This document shows, one piece after another, positions 38,045 through 46,336 of a stretch of 64,000 bases of DNA. This stretch comes from Niallia circulans (lineage in GTDB: Bacteria; Bacillota; Bacilli; Bacillales; Cytobacillaceae). The position numbers and the translations under genes were made by a program. Each line of letters starts with the position of its first letter. Position 1 is the stretch's first letter. The stretch lies in contig NZ_RIBP01000001.1 in the NCBI RefSeq assembly GCF_007273535.1, forward strand, positions 1,302,001 to 1,366,000, read 5' to 3'. Below the pieces are notes generated by a model. The model did not search any database. It worked only from the letters and a program-made list of their open reading frames with translations, and was not told the DNA's origin.

Positions 38045-38175
38045 AGGTTTTTAAAATAGTTCTTTCTGTTGCGTTCTACAGCGGGGAGGTATGGCTACTC
38101 CTCATCTTTGCTTGCCGGGTCTAAATTATCACTGTTTTCCGCAGCAGTCAGTACACAGTCTCTGCCTCCTTCAAC
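38045..38175 (+). repeat. Dispersed repeat, decayed copy B
   Basis: Aligns with copy C by a shared order of words: AGTTC-TTTC at the left end, GCGGGGAGG, GGGTCTAAA and CGCAG-AGTC. The right-hand hairpin is lost. It lies upstream of the MCP gene. Confidence 0.55.
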
Positions 38176-38856
38176 ATCATTTCATAGTTAAATTCTAAAC
38201 CCCAAATTTACAAATAGTAAAATTAAACATTATATACACGATGTTTAGAAAAACTTATTCCCCTGTTAAAGTCCTAACATAACAATCAATGGCTAACTAA
38301 TAGATGTTCACGTATAAATATGTTTGTTTTGTGCCAATAAAATCTAATGAAATTGCAAAGTTCCGTTACCTTTCACGGTAAATTTTTATCTCATATCTGG
38401 GACGACCAGTTTTAATTTTGAGACTATTTCTTACTCGGGATATTGTACTATATTGCCGTAGCAACAAATCTTCAACTTCTTAGAAAACGAGAATTAGAGA
38501 AGTAACAAAAATATATAGGAGTTTGGAGTATAAAAATGTGATTATGAAAGCTATTTAATCACCAGTATGTAAAAACTTTCAAAAGAAATAGACATTTTTA
38601 TCTTTACAATTTTATGGGGTTATTTTTTATCATGTTCAATATCACCTTCCCTCGAAAATATTCCTTCTTTTGTTCACAATTTGTTGCCTATTTACTTTAC
38701 GAGAGCGGTTCATTAAACATAAAAAACATCCTTCCCTAATAAACCCTAGGATTTATTGGATACCGGGAAGTTTATCTTTGAGAGGAATAATCAATATTAT
38801 TTTCAAACTATCTAATGGAATTTTAATCCACTTACATTCAGGAGGTATTTAGGAGG
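38176..38856. other. Intergenic region with a leader hairpin
   Basis: No gene with support is seen. At 38731-38770 a bulged hairpin (CTTCCC with AATAAA, pairing TTTATT and GGGAAG) lies 90 bases before the small gene at 38857 and may be part of its 5' leader. Confidence 0.35.
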
Positions 38857-39171
38857 ATGAAACTAAATTTAGCGATGATGAAGAAAGAGAATCAGAATTG
38901 TCTTGAGGAAATTTCACTTGAAAACAGATTACTATTAATTTCCGAAATGAATATAAATTACATTAAATATAATCTAAAAAACGAGAATCCCTTTAGAATT
39001 TGTACAAATAATGGAATTGTAGAATTAGAAAGTGCGGAATTGATTAACCTGATATTAGAGACTCACTCAACAGATGATATAAGAGCACTTGTAGCTAATA
39101 TTAGAAAGATAAAAAAGAGAAATATGCCGATACGGCATTTTTTTCAAACAATAGCTACTGGCCTTATTTAA
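38857..39171 (+). CDS. Unknown small protein
   Basis: 104 residues preceded by two AGGAGG words, one directly at the ATG. The sequence is charged, helical and without membrane segments (LEEISLENRLLLISEMNINY, then STDDIRALVANIRKI). No family is recognised. A strong intrinsic terminator lies inside the last 17 codons, so either the true product ends there in most transcripts or the gene has been extended by mutation. It stands alone between repeat copies B and C. Confidence 0.5.
   Translation: MKLNLAMMKKENQNCLEEISLENRLLLISEMNINYIKYNLKNENPFRICTNNGIVELESAELINLILETHSTDDIRALVANIRKIKKRNMPIRHFFQTIATGLI
39124..39144 (+). terminator. Intrinsic terminator inside an open frame
   Basis: ATGCCG (39124-39129), a 3-base loop and CGGCAT (39133-39138), followed by six T or more. 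It lies before the stop codon of the small gene at 38857-39171. Confidence 0.7.
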
Positions 39172-39445
39172 TTTACAATACGTATAGAATAAAAAATTGC
39201 ATTAAACAGAGGAAAGTATGTCTTTTGACAATGAAGGATTTTTCGTTAGCATAATAAGAAATATTACAGGTTTTTGTACAGAGTACTCTTCTTATTAACT
39301 TCAAACTAAATGGAAATGGATATCTTGCCCTTCCATACTACTTCGCCTTGGGACAAAACATAAGATAACCTTTCTAAACACGAATAATAAAATTACATCT
39401 AAATTTGAAAAAGGAAACACGTGACTAAATAGAATGCGGGTTTAA

Positions 39446-39645
39446 AATTAGTTCGTTTCATTGCGCGCTCGACCTCGCGCTTTCCGCGGGGAGGAAGCTG
39501 AGCGCCTGCGGGGTCTAAAGCGTCCTCTATTTTCCCGCAGGAGTCGAGTGACCTCCGCTCCATTCCACTAAGTTTTCTAATCAGGTATTAAAACAAAAAA
39601 AACGAACTATTTTAATCATTGATTGATTAAGTAGTTCGTTTTTTA
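39446..39645 (+). repeat. Dispersed Bacillaceae-type repeat, copy C
   Basis: The best preserved copy, much richer in G+C (GCGCGCTCGACCTCGCGC, CCGCGGGGAGG, CCTGCGGGGTC) than its surroundings. TAGTTCGTTT occurs at the left end (39450-39459), inverted at about 39602 (AACGAACTA), and again at the right end. The closing pair AACGAACTA / TAGTTCGTT with a T-run can terminate the gene at 39688. Confidence 0.75.
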
Positions 39646-39687
39646 CGCAGATTCACTTACTTATGTCCCAGCTTCTTCTCTTATTAC

Positions 39688-39921
39688 TTATGATTTAGTC
39701 TTATTTGCATAAATGTATAGCAGCATAGATAAGACAGCGCATAAAGAAATGATGACAGAATAGCGAAAAATAGTAAAGAAATACTCCGAATAGGGAATCT
39801 CTGTGTATGATGTCCAGCCCTCTTCATCTATGTCACTTATTTCCCGTTTCTTAAAGATTACTAATAGGAAAAACGAAACAATAAATGAGTAAATTCCTGT
39901 TTTAACTAGAATTTTTTCCAA
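39688..39921 (-). CDS. Small membrane protein of unknown function
   Basis: 77 residues from a TTG at 39921 that follows AGGGGG by eight bases. Two membrane helices (YSFIVSFFLLVIF and YSVIISLCAVLSMLLYIYA) flank a polar loop (EISDIDEEGWTSYTEIPYSEYF). No family recognised. It has no close neighbour on its strand. Confidence 0.6.
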   Translation of the reverse strand: MEKILVKTGIYSFIVSFFLLVIFKKREISDIDEEGWTSYTEIPYSEYFFTIFRYSVIISLCAVLSMLLYIYANKTKS

Positions 39922-40157
39922 TGTGTAATCCCCCTTTTCAATACATTTTCTTCCTTTGAATATATTACCAAATTATTATAGTTTTACATACTCATTTTTG
40001 AACTAGGAGCGTTCTATTAACCTCAGAATCCATCACCAGTTTAGTCACAATTAGCAGTCACTATAGTTAATTCACACCTTAAAATTGAGTTAAATCGAAT
40101 GAAATATTCCTAGTTATCATCTGCTATTAACATAGAATATAAGCGCATTTGTTAATA

Positions 40158-40201
40158 GACACTATATAAGCCCACTACTATTAGTGGGCTTACATAGTGT
40201 C
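40158..40201. other. Long perfect hairpin downstream of the SpoIID-like gene
   Basis: GACACTAT (40158-40165) pairs ATAGTGTC (40194-40201), and inside AAGCCCACTA (40168-40177) pairs TAGTGGGCTT (40182-40191) with a 4-base loop. There is no T-tract. It lies 76 bases past the stop of the minus-strand gene and is probably a 3'-end structure. Confidence 0.6.
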
Positions 40202-40276
40202 TATACTTGTCTATCAACCTAAAAAGTGCTGGCTCAGATCTGGTGATTACTCACTTATTAATTTTTATATGTTTAG

Positions 40277-42418
40277 TTATTTTAAAATAGTCACATACTT
40301 GGCAGAAACATATCCAGTCTTTGATCCGTATTTCACCTTATACCAGGAACCTTGCTGTGATTGAATGACAACTGTTTGCTTTTTCTTTAGCTTAAGAATA
40401 ACCTTTGAGGAAGTGCTGGGCTTCTGTCTTAAATTAAGCACAGACGGTTTAACACTAGCTTTTTTCACCTTAACCGGTTTTTTAATTATAATTTTCTGCT
40501 TCATTGTTTTCTTGTATCCATGTAAATTTTCTGTTGTGATTTCGGCTGTATATGTTCCATTTCCCACCTTGCTGATATTCCAGCTAAATGATAGAGATCC
40601 TGTCTTTACCTCTTTATTTTTCACTAAGGTGGATACTGTCTTTCCTTTAGGATCCTTTAAGACAATAGTGATTTTTCCAGCTTTATTGGTTTTCATACCG
40701 ATTTTGACTGTATTCTTCTTATTATCTGTACTAGCCTTAAGGCTTGATATGGCAGGAGGTGCCTTGTCCTTTTTTACAGTTACCTTATGAGAGGCTGTTT
40801 TTTGATAACCATCTTTATTACTTGCTATGATTTCAGCCGTATATGTGGCATTTTCCACTTTGCTAATATTCCAGTCAAAAGAAAGAGACCCAGACTTCAC
40901 TTCTTTATTTTTTGCTATTGTGGCTACTGTTTTTCCTTTAGAATCCTTGACGATCATTGTCAGTTTCCCTGACTTATTTATCTTCATTGACAGCTTAGTA
41001 GTATTTTTCTTATAATCTATACTCGCTTTAAAGCTTGATATATTAGGTGGCACCGTATCGTCCATACCTTGTGAATTGCTTGCTGTACCACTATATTCTT
41101 TCATAAGAGCGGCCTTTGGGTAATAGAACTGCAATATTTGATTAAAGCTATGCCCAGCCTCGGCCCTGTTTCTGGCCCCATATTGACTAAGTCCTACAGC
41201 ATGCCCATTGCCTCTCCCCTTCATATAAATGCTACCGTTTTTCGTTACTGTCTCATCGATTAAATAGCTAGTCATTCTGTCAATACCGACTATTGCGCGG
41301 ATTTTAGATGCTGCAGTCCCATTCATTTCTAAAACTTTCTTCTCGGCAGTCTTCCCATTAGCCATTAACAAGTAATCCATTTTTAATGTTCCTTTTAACA
41401 CTCTTCCGCCAGCAGATAATGAAGTTAAGTCTACCCCTAGCTTGTGAATTTTAGCTATTTTAATCTTAGCAACATCATTTGTATATCCTTCGCTTACAAG
41501 CCACTTCTTAATATTAATCAGTACAGCGTTATCTGCATCTGTCTCCTTAAGTGTGTTCCACCATATATCCGCTATCGCCAAATTCAATGTAGCGGGCAGT
41601 TGCTCTTGTTTCAGTTGAATCGCCCAAGTGAACTTTTCCTTTGTTGCAGGGTTAAAATCAAATGTATCCTCCTTAACTGCGAAGTAAGATAATGCTGCAC
41701 CACCCCATACACTGCTATTTAATTCTGTCCAACCTCCATTACTTGCAGAAAACACAGCATCTATTAATGCTCCATTAGATTTTAATACCATTCCTTCTGT
41801 TTCCTTAACAGCAGTATCCGATTGAGCATGATTTGCCGAACTTCCTCCATATACTTGCTTTGCAATCGTATCTACCATATTACTATCATTCATATGTTTA
41901 ATTGCATACGTTCTTGCAGCAACGGTTTGTGCCTTAAGTGCCTCCATGCTCCAAAGCGCTGGCATTTCTTGAGGAACCACTCCTCTTAAATATGTTTCTA
42001 TATCTACTTTGTTAATTGGACGAACATATAAATTACTGTTTTTTGTATCTTTTTCGATAACAAATTGAAAGGAACCATTGTATTTGCGACCATTAACAGA
42101 AAGAGTTCCATCTGTTTTAACAGGAGCTGCAGAAATGGTACTATCCTTTTCTATCAATACCTGTCCTTTGCTTGTTTCCATACTCAACTTACTGTTACTA
42201 AGCTTTATGACAGCTTCTGTTCCTGAAGAGACCTTTATACCGTTCGAAAGCTTATATTCTCCATTAAAAACTACAGTAATGGACGTTTTATTACCGAGAT
42301 AATTAACTAATTTCACTTCAATTGTTGGTATAGTTGATGCAGCCTTTATCTTTTCAGGATAAATAGCTGCTCCAAAAAATAATGTAAAAAGAAGCAATAT
42401 CAATCTAACTTTACGCAT
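40277..42418 (-). CDS. SpoIID/LytB-domain protein with Ig-like repeats and SH3 domain
   Basis: 713 residues. Signal peptide (LILLLFTLFFGAAIYPEKIKA); SpoIID domain from about 125 to 435, with VETYLRGVVPQEMPALWS-like start and RGNGHAVGLSQYGARNRA at the end. Two FlgD-like repeats of about 90 residues follow (both with LSFSWNISKVGNGTYTAEI-like cores), then a C-terminal bacterial SH3 domain (SVLNLRQKPSTSSKVILKL, GSWYKVKYGSKTGYVSAKYV). SpoIID trims glycan strands lacking stem peptides; LytB-like relatives act on the vegetative wall. The wall-binding SH3 suggests the latter. Confidence 0.9.
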   Translation of the reverse strand: MRKVRLILLLFTLFFGAAIYPEKIKAASTIPTIEVKLVNYLGNKTSITVVFNGEYKLSNGIKVSSGTEAVIKLSNSKLSMETSKGQVLIEKDSTISAAPVKTDGTLSVNGRKYNGSFQFVIEKDTKNSNLYVRPINKVDIETYLRGVVPQEMPALWSMEALKAQTVAARTYAIKHMNDSNMVDTIAKQVYGGSSANHAQSDTAVKETEGMVLKSNGALIDAVFSASNGGWTELNSSVWGGAALSYFAVKEDTFDFNPATKEKFTWAIQLKQEQLPATLNLAIADIWWNTLKETDADNAVLINIKKWLVSEGYTNDVAKIKIAKIHKLGVDLTSLSAGGRVLKGTLKMDYLLMANGKTAEKKVLEMNGTAASKIRAIVGIDRMTSYLIDETVTKNGSIYMKGRGNGHAVGLSQYGARNRAEAGHSFNQILQFYYPKAALMKEYSGTASNSQGMDDTVPPNISSFKASIDYKKNTTKLSMKINKSGKLTMIVKDSKGKTVATIAKNKEVKSGSLSFDWNISKVENATYTAEIIASNKDGYQKTASHKVTVKKDKAPPAISSLKASTDNKKNTVKIGMKTNKAGKITIVLKDPKGKTVSTLVKNKEVKTGSLSFSWNISKVGNGTYTAEITTENLHGYKKTMKQKIIIKKPVKVKKASVKPSVLNLRQKPSTSSKVILKLKKKQTVVIQSQQGSWYKVKYGSKTGYVSAKYVTILK

Positions 42419-42723
42419 CTGTTTTCCCCCTCTTATACTAGTAGAATATTGTCTGACTATTTAATTCTATAGCCTTATAGATATGGTTACTAGTTTTAAT
42501 CGGTGGAAGAAAACAGGTTCTTATGACCTATATTTATACGATTTTAAACATAATCATAAGCATCATTTCAATTGTTTTAGCACGCCCTCTTAATACAAAG
42601 TGATAAAATCTCATAACGAAGTTTGGTTCCGGTATGTAACAAAAAAAGAGTAGTAGATTTCATGAAGGTTTAACTAGCATTTTCCTTAGAAAGCAAATAA
42701 GGATATTTATCTCCTCCATTTAT

Positions 42724-42756
42724 AATAAAAAAATAACCCGTTAATAAGCGGGTTAT
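42724..42756 (-). terminator. Intrinsic terminator of the quinone-oxidoreductase-like gene
   Basis: ATAACCCG (42733-42740) / CGGGTTAT (42749-42756), followed on the minus strand by seven T. The rest of 42419-42723 shows no gene. Confidence 0.85.
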
Positions 42757-42788
42757 GATCTTAGTATTCTTGAGGGATAGAATCTAGT

Positions 42789-43772
42789 TTAAGATTGACT
42801 GTCTTCAACACAGACAACCACTTTCCCTTTGGTTTTTCCTTTTCCCAAATAATCAATTGCCTCAGGAACCTGATTTAAAGAATATTCTTTATCAATTACA
42901 GGAACTAGTTTACCAGCAGTATATAGGTCTTTTAAAAAATTTTGATCCTCCTTGCTTGGTTTGTGAAGCAGAATGGTCATTTTCTTCCTTTCTGTTTTAT
43001 TAATAATTGGTCCAAGTAATAATAACTGCAAAATTAAGAAGGAAGAACCACCAATCATCACATACTTTCCTTCTGACTTTATTGCTCTTTTATAATGAAA
43101 GATAGACCGATTTCCTACAACATCAAGAATCAAGTCATACTTCTGGCCATTTTTCTTTGTGAAGTCTTCTGTTCTGTAATCAATCACATGATCCGCACCT
43201 ATTGACTTCAGCATTTCTAATTTCCCCTTGCTGTCCACACAAGTTACTTCCGCACCGTATAGCTTAGCTATTTGTAACGCAAAGGTTCCGACTCCTCCTC
43301 CAGCGCCATTGATTAATACCTTTTTAGTTTCATGAACCCTTCCTTTATCACGAAGTGCCTGTAAAGCAAGAACTCCTGCCTGGGGAATCGCAGCAGCTTC
43401 CTCAAATGTCATATGAGCTGGTTTCAATGATAGTGCCTCTTCAGAAGCACAAACATATTCTGCAAATCCGCCCCAACCGCACCCGGATATGTCCCCGAAC
43501 ACTTCAGCTCCAACAGAAATATTCTTTACGTTTTCTCCAATCGCTTCAACCCTACCCGCTATATCTGCCCCTAAAGTTTTGTACCTCGGCTTTCTAATTC
43601 CCCCTAGTCTTGTCAGAAACGGCTTTCCTCGCAAAAGGTCCCAGTCCCAAGAATTTACAGAAGCAGCATACACCTTCACTAATACTTCATTTGCTTTTAT
43701 CTCTGGTATGTCTACTTCTTTGAGCTCAAGTACATCTGTCAGTCCATATTCACTGTAAACCATCGCTTTCAT
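42789..43772 (-). CDS. Zinc-free NADPH-dependent oxidoreductase, quinone-reductase-like
   Basis: 327 residues of the medium-chain family without zinc-site cysteines. The start is MKAMVYSEYGLTDVLELKEV; the substrate strand is AASVNSWDWDLLRG; the cofactor loop is VLINGAGGGVGTFALQIAK, followed by GADHVIDYRTEDF. It reduces quinones or enones with NADPH. It stands alone with its own terminator. Confidence 0.9.
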   Translation of the reverse strand: MKAMVYSEYGLTDVLELKEVDIPEIKANEVLVKVYAASVNSWDWDLLRGKPFLTRLGGIRKPRYKTLGADIAGRVEAIGENVKNISVGAEVFGDISGCGWGGFAEYVCASEEALSLKPAHMTFEEAAAIPQAGVLALQALRDKGRVHETKKVLINGAGGGVGTFALQIAKLYGAEVTCVDSKGKLEMLKSIGADHVIDYRTEDFTKKNGQKYDLILDVVGNRSIFHYKRAIKSEGKYVMIGGSSFLILQLLLLGPIINKTERKKMTILLHKPSKEDQNFLKDLYTAGKLVPVIDKEYSLNQVPEAIDYLGKGKTKGKVVVCVEDSQS

Positions 43773-44022
43773 ACAAATAACTCCTTCACTTTAGCTTTGC
43801 ATATGGATGAAACCATTAAGCATATGACTGTTCATAAGGAATATTTATTTTTAGACCTTTGCATTTATGAGCAGAATTTATTATAAGTTACAGAACCAGT
43901 ACTTAGAGAACAACTATTTACTATCTACACAATCTTGTCTTTTGTACTACTATTATTCCAGACTTCCCTTTCTAAAACCTTCTTCTTTCTGTTTTCACAT
44001 GATTTTTGCCTCTCTTTACACA

Positions 44023-44058
44023 TAAAGAAAAGCGCCTCGTTATTTTTAACAAGGCGCT
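44023..44058 (-). terminator. Intrinsic terminator of the UPF0291 gene
   Basis: Stem AGCGCCTCGTTA (44031-44042) / TAACAAGGCGCT (44047-44058) with one mismatch and a short loop, then TTTTCTTT on the minus strand. Confidence 0.85.
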
Positions 44059-44094
44059 GTGTTAAAACCAGTCTGTTTAACCGCTATCAATCCT

Positions 44095-44328
44095 CTAATG
44101 AATTATAGCCCGACTTCTTTCTTGTTCCTCTTTCAATTTTTCTGGTGTAACATCATTTCCTAATGGATCAATAATAGTTGTATTTAACAGGATACTATCC
44201 ATGGAGCCACGAAACTCTTTTATATAATCATTAAGGAGGAGTTTGCGTTCGTCTGTTTCTTCTTGTGTTAAGTTTCTTATTTTAGAAGTTCTAGCTAATT
44301 CGTTTATTCTATTCAATTTCTGTCTCAT
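44095..44328 (-). CDS. UPF0291 (DUF896) protein, YnzC-like
   Basis: 77 residues from the ATG at 44328 after GGGGG; the in-frame ATG at 44343 overlaps that site. RINELARTSKIRNLTQEE and IIDPLGNDVTPEKL are the family's two signatures. YnzC is a small helical hairpin protein in an SOS operon of B. subtilis, function unknown. Here it is alone and is preceded by two large palindromes rather than a LexA box. Confidence 0.9.
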   Translation of the reverse strand: MRQKLNRINELARTSKIRNLTQEETDERKLLLNDYIKEFRGSMDSILLNTTIIDPLGNDVTPEKLKEEQERSRAIIH

Positions 44329-44369
44329 AATTGTTACCCCCATGCTCGATTTATTTTTGTCTTCTTAAT

Positions 44370-44395
44370 AATTTATCTTGATTTCGAGATAAATT
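44370..44395. promoter_or_regulatory. Operator-like palindrome 1 upstream of the UPF0291 gene
   Basis: A 26-base palindrome with 12 of 13 pairs intact, arms AATTTATCT / AGATAAATT around a TGATTTCG core. It shares the ATCT...AGAT pattern of MarR-family operators, notably that of MhqR in B. subtilis. Confidence 0.6.
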
Positions 44396-44405
44396 ACCTT
44401 TATAA

Positions 44406-44429
44406 AACTCCTCTTTTAATTAAGGAGTT
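44406..44429 (-). other. Hairpin between the two operator-like palindromes
   Basis: AACTCCT / AGGAGTT (44406-44412, 44423-44429), followed on the minus strand by TTTTATAAA. It may be a weak attenuator in the leader of the UPF0291 gene. Confidence 0.4.
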
Positions 44430-44446
44430 GAAAGGAAGACTGAATT

Positions 44447-44472
44447 AAATTATCTTTAATTCAAGATAATTT
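44447..44472. promoter_or_regulatory. Operator-like palindrome 2 upstream of the UPF0291 gene
   Basis: A second 26-base palindrome, arms AAATTATCTT (44447-44456) / AAGATAATTT (44463-44472) around TAATTC. It shares the TTATCTT-AATT-AAGATAA core with palindrome 1, 77 bases away centre to centre. Confidence 0.6.
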
Positions 44473-44534
44473 TACAATACAAACAATCATCTGTCAATAA
44501 CTTCCTTTCTATTAGAATTTTTTACTGGAGTCAT

Positions 44535-44565
44535 CAAAAAAACTTTCCTCTGCTTAAAGGAAAGT
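44535..44565 (-). terminator. Intrinsic terminator of the GNAT gene
   Basis: ACTTTCC (44542-44548) / GGAAAGT (44559-44565) extended by CT/AG wobble pairs, then six or seven T on the minus strand, eight bases past the stop. Confidence 0.85.
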
Positions 44566-44572
44566 CCTGTTA

Positions 44573-45328
44573 CTATGCTTTTATTCTATACCAGTATTGA
44601 TAAGCTTCCTTAAACCCTAGTTTTGAGTAAAGCTTTATTGCTGGCGAATTATTTACCATCACTTGAAGATAGGCCAACTGAGCTCCATTATCCTGTCCCC
44701 ATTGTAAAATATTCTGGATGAGTTTATAACCATAACCTTTATTTCTATGCTGTTCAGATGTGACGATATCAAACAATCCTATGCAGTCATTTTCCAATAC
44801 ACACATCCCACAAGCAACAACCTCATTACTTTTTTCATTTTTTAATTGAAAATAGCGAGCTTCAGCGATTATATTTTTTAGCATAGCGTTCAATGTTAAT
44901 TGGTCTTGTTTCTTAACATTGTTTAGCTTACAAAAGTTGCAGAACCAATCGTCTTGTAAATGTTTATAAACAACAGCATGATGTTCTAATTCTGTCTGAA
45001 CATCTTGTAAGGATAAAACTTGAACACTAGTCAAACTGTCTTGAACATAGCTGTTTTCATCCAGTATTAAATCTAGGTTTTCAGGTGACACTTGCTTGGT
45101 CATTTTATAAACAACCTTTAAATTCTTATTACGATACATTTGTTCAACAGTCTTTATTTTAAAATCCACATCCTGATTTGAAAAATAAATAGGATTAATA
45201 GAATTTGCTCTTTTCGTATATCCACCAGCAAAGCGGATTATCCAGCCATCATACAGCTGTATTTGCAGTGCAGGTAACGCATTCATTGATAATTCCTCTA
45301 TTTTTTGGATAAGTTGCTTGTTTGTCAT
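44573..45328 (-). CDS. GNAT N-acetyltransferase, two-part
   Basis: 251 residues from the ATG at 45328 behind GGGGGCGATAGG; 22 upstream in-frame residues are unlikely to be translated. The C-terminal half is a GNAT fold (CIGLFDIVTSEQHRNKGYGY with the acetyl-CoA loop, then AYLQVMVNNSPAIKLYSKLGF). The N-terminal half is a degenerate second domain (LQIQLYDGWIIRFAGGYTKR), typical of bacillar GNATs annotated as toxin- or amino-acid-related. Substrate unknown. Confidence 0.88.
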   Translation of the reverse strand: MTNKQLIQKIEELSMNALPALQIQLYDGWIIRFAGGYTKRANSINPIYFSNQDVDFKIKTVEQMYRNKNLKVVYKMTKQVSPENLDLILDENSYVQDSLTSVQVLSLQDVQTELEHHAVVYKHLQDDWFCNFCKLNNVKKQDQLTLNAMLKNIIAEARYFQLKNEKSNEVVACGMCVLENDCIGLFDIVTSEQHRNKGYGYKLIQNILQWGQDNGAQLAYLQVMVNNSPAIKLYSKLGFKEAYQYWYRIKA

Positions 45329-45410
45329 TTTCCTATCGCCCCCTTTAAATTGTATAAAAATATACAATATTAAATAATTATACATAAATTCCATAATTCC
45401 TTCTAAACAT

Positions 45411-45443
45411 AAAAAAGATGCTTCTTTTAAACAGAAAGCATCT
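45411..45443 (-). terminator. Intrinsic terminator of the unknown gene at 45455
   Basis: AGATGCTT (45416-45423) / AAGCATCT (45436-45443), then six T on the minus strand. Confidence 0.85.
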
Positions 45444-45454
45444 AAAGTTTATCT

Positions 45455-46276
45455 TTATTGGTTTATACAGTCTTTATCAGGATTCAATTTCAGCTGCTTC
45501 CATTTTCCATCGCCATTATTACGGTAGGAGGCAATTTCGATGTCTGTTCCATTTGTCAAAATGAAGAAAATAAAAAAATAGCTTGCACCATCGTTGCCGT
45601 AAAAAAATATATACTTCACATAACCCTTTGTTACGGCTGGATATCTCTTCTTAATCAATTTACACCAATCTCCGTATTTCACATCAATTACTGATTCTGC
45701 ATCATGCTGCCACAGATGATATGGTGCACATAGAAAGTCTTCACGTTCTTGTTGTATATTGTTAATTCGATACCCGCCATTTTCATGAATAAGGTCTATA
45801 AATCCATATGAATAACCAAAGTATTCCTCATTTGGCTCAATTAAGCTGATAATTTTTTCAATCTCATAAAAGTACCGTATTCCTTGTGTTCCATCAGGTA
45901 GCTTACAAAGTTTAATTAAGTTAATATGTCCAACCCCTGCAAAAGAGTTTAAATAAGCTTCATAATTCAACTTTTTTTGATACGTTTTCGATAAAAAGTT
46001 GTATGCTATCGGATAAGGAATATTACCATTTCCAATCGAACCACAATATCTAATCGCAAGATTTGCTGCTTCACGTAAAATGCTAAAGTAATTTATAACA
46101 GTATCTTCAGGGGTTTTCGTTAACTGTGCAGGCAAATGTATTTGATCGTACGATTTGTCATAATATTCATCAAAAAATTTCCAATCACTAAATCTTAAAT
46201 TTAATGCTTTTAAGCAAGACGGCCGAAAATATTTCTGGTTACGGGCGGCTTCTTCCTTCTCGTTTCGTAACACCAC
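45455..46276 (-). CDS. Protein of unknown function
   Basis: About 273 residues with no motif I recognise. It looks soluble, rich in aromatic residues (KFFDEYYDKSYDQIH, YFGYSYGFIDLIHENGGYRI). A polar start and a C-terminal beta-rich part (GDGKWKQLKLNPDKD) are seen; there is no signal peptide. I chose the GTG at 46276 because AGGGGG is eight bases upstream; a GTG at 46285 is too close to that site. It lies just before the class B PBP gene on the same strand in map order and is transcribed after it, with a 60-base gap, so it may be read through from the BlaI-controlled promoter. Confidence 0.7.
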   Translation of the reverse strand: MVLRNEKEEAARNQKYFRPSCLKALNLRFSDWKFFDEYYDKSYDQIHLPAQLTKTPEDTVINYFSILREAANLAIRYCGSIGNGNIPYPIAYNFLSKTYQKKLNYEAYLNSFAGVGHINLIKLCKLPDGTQGIRYFYEIEKIISLIEPNEEYFGYSYGFIDLIHENGGYRINNIQQEREDFLCAPYHLWQHDAESVIDVKYGDWCKLIKKRYPAVTKGYVKYIFFYGNDGASYFFIFFILTNGTDIEIASYRNNGDGKWKQLKLNPDKDCINQ

Positions 46277-46336
46277 ATGAATCACCCCCTTTATTGTATG
46301 GGTGATTCACATATAGGTGATAAAAAGGCATTGGAA

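Noticed and set aside
38670..38852. Plus-strand frame just before the small gene at 38857
   Set aside because: No ribosome site; the leader hairpin explains the sequence better.
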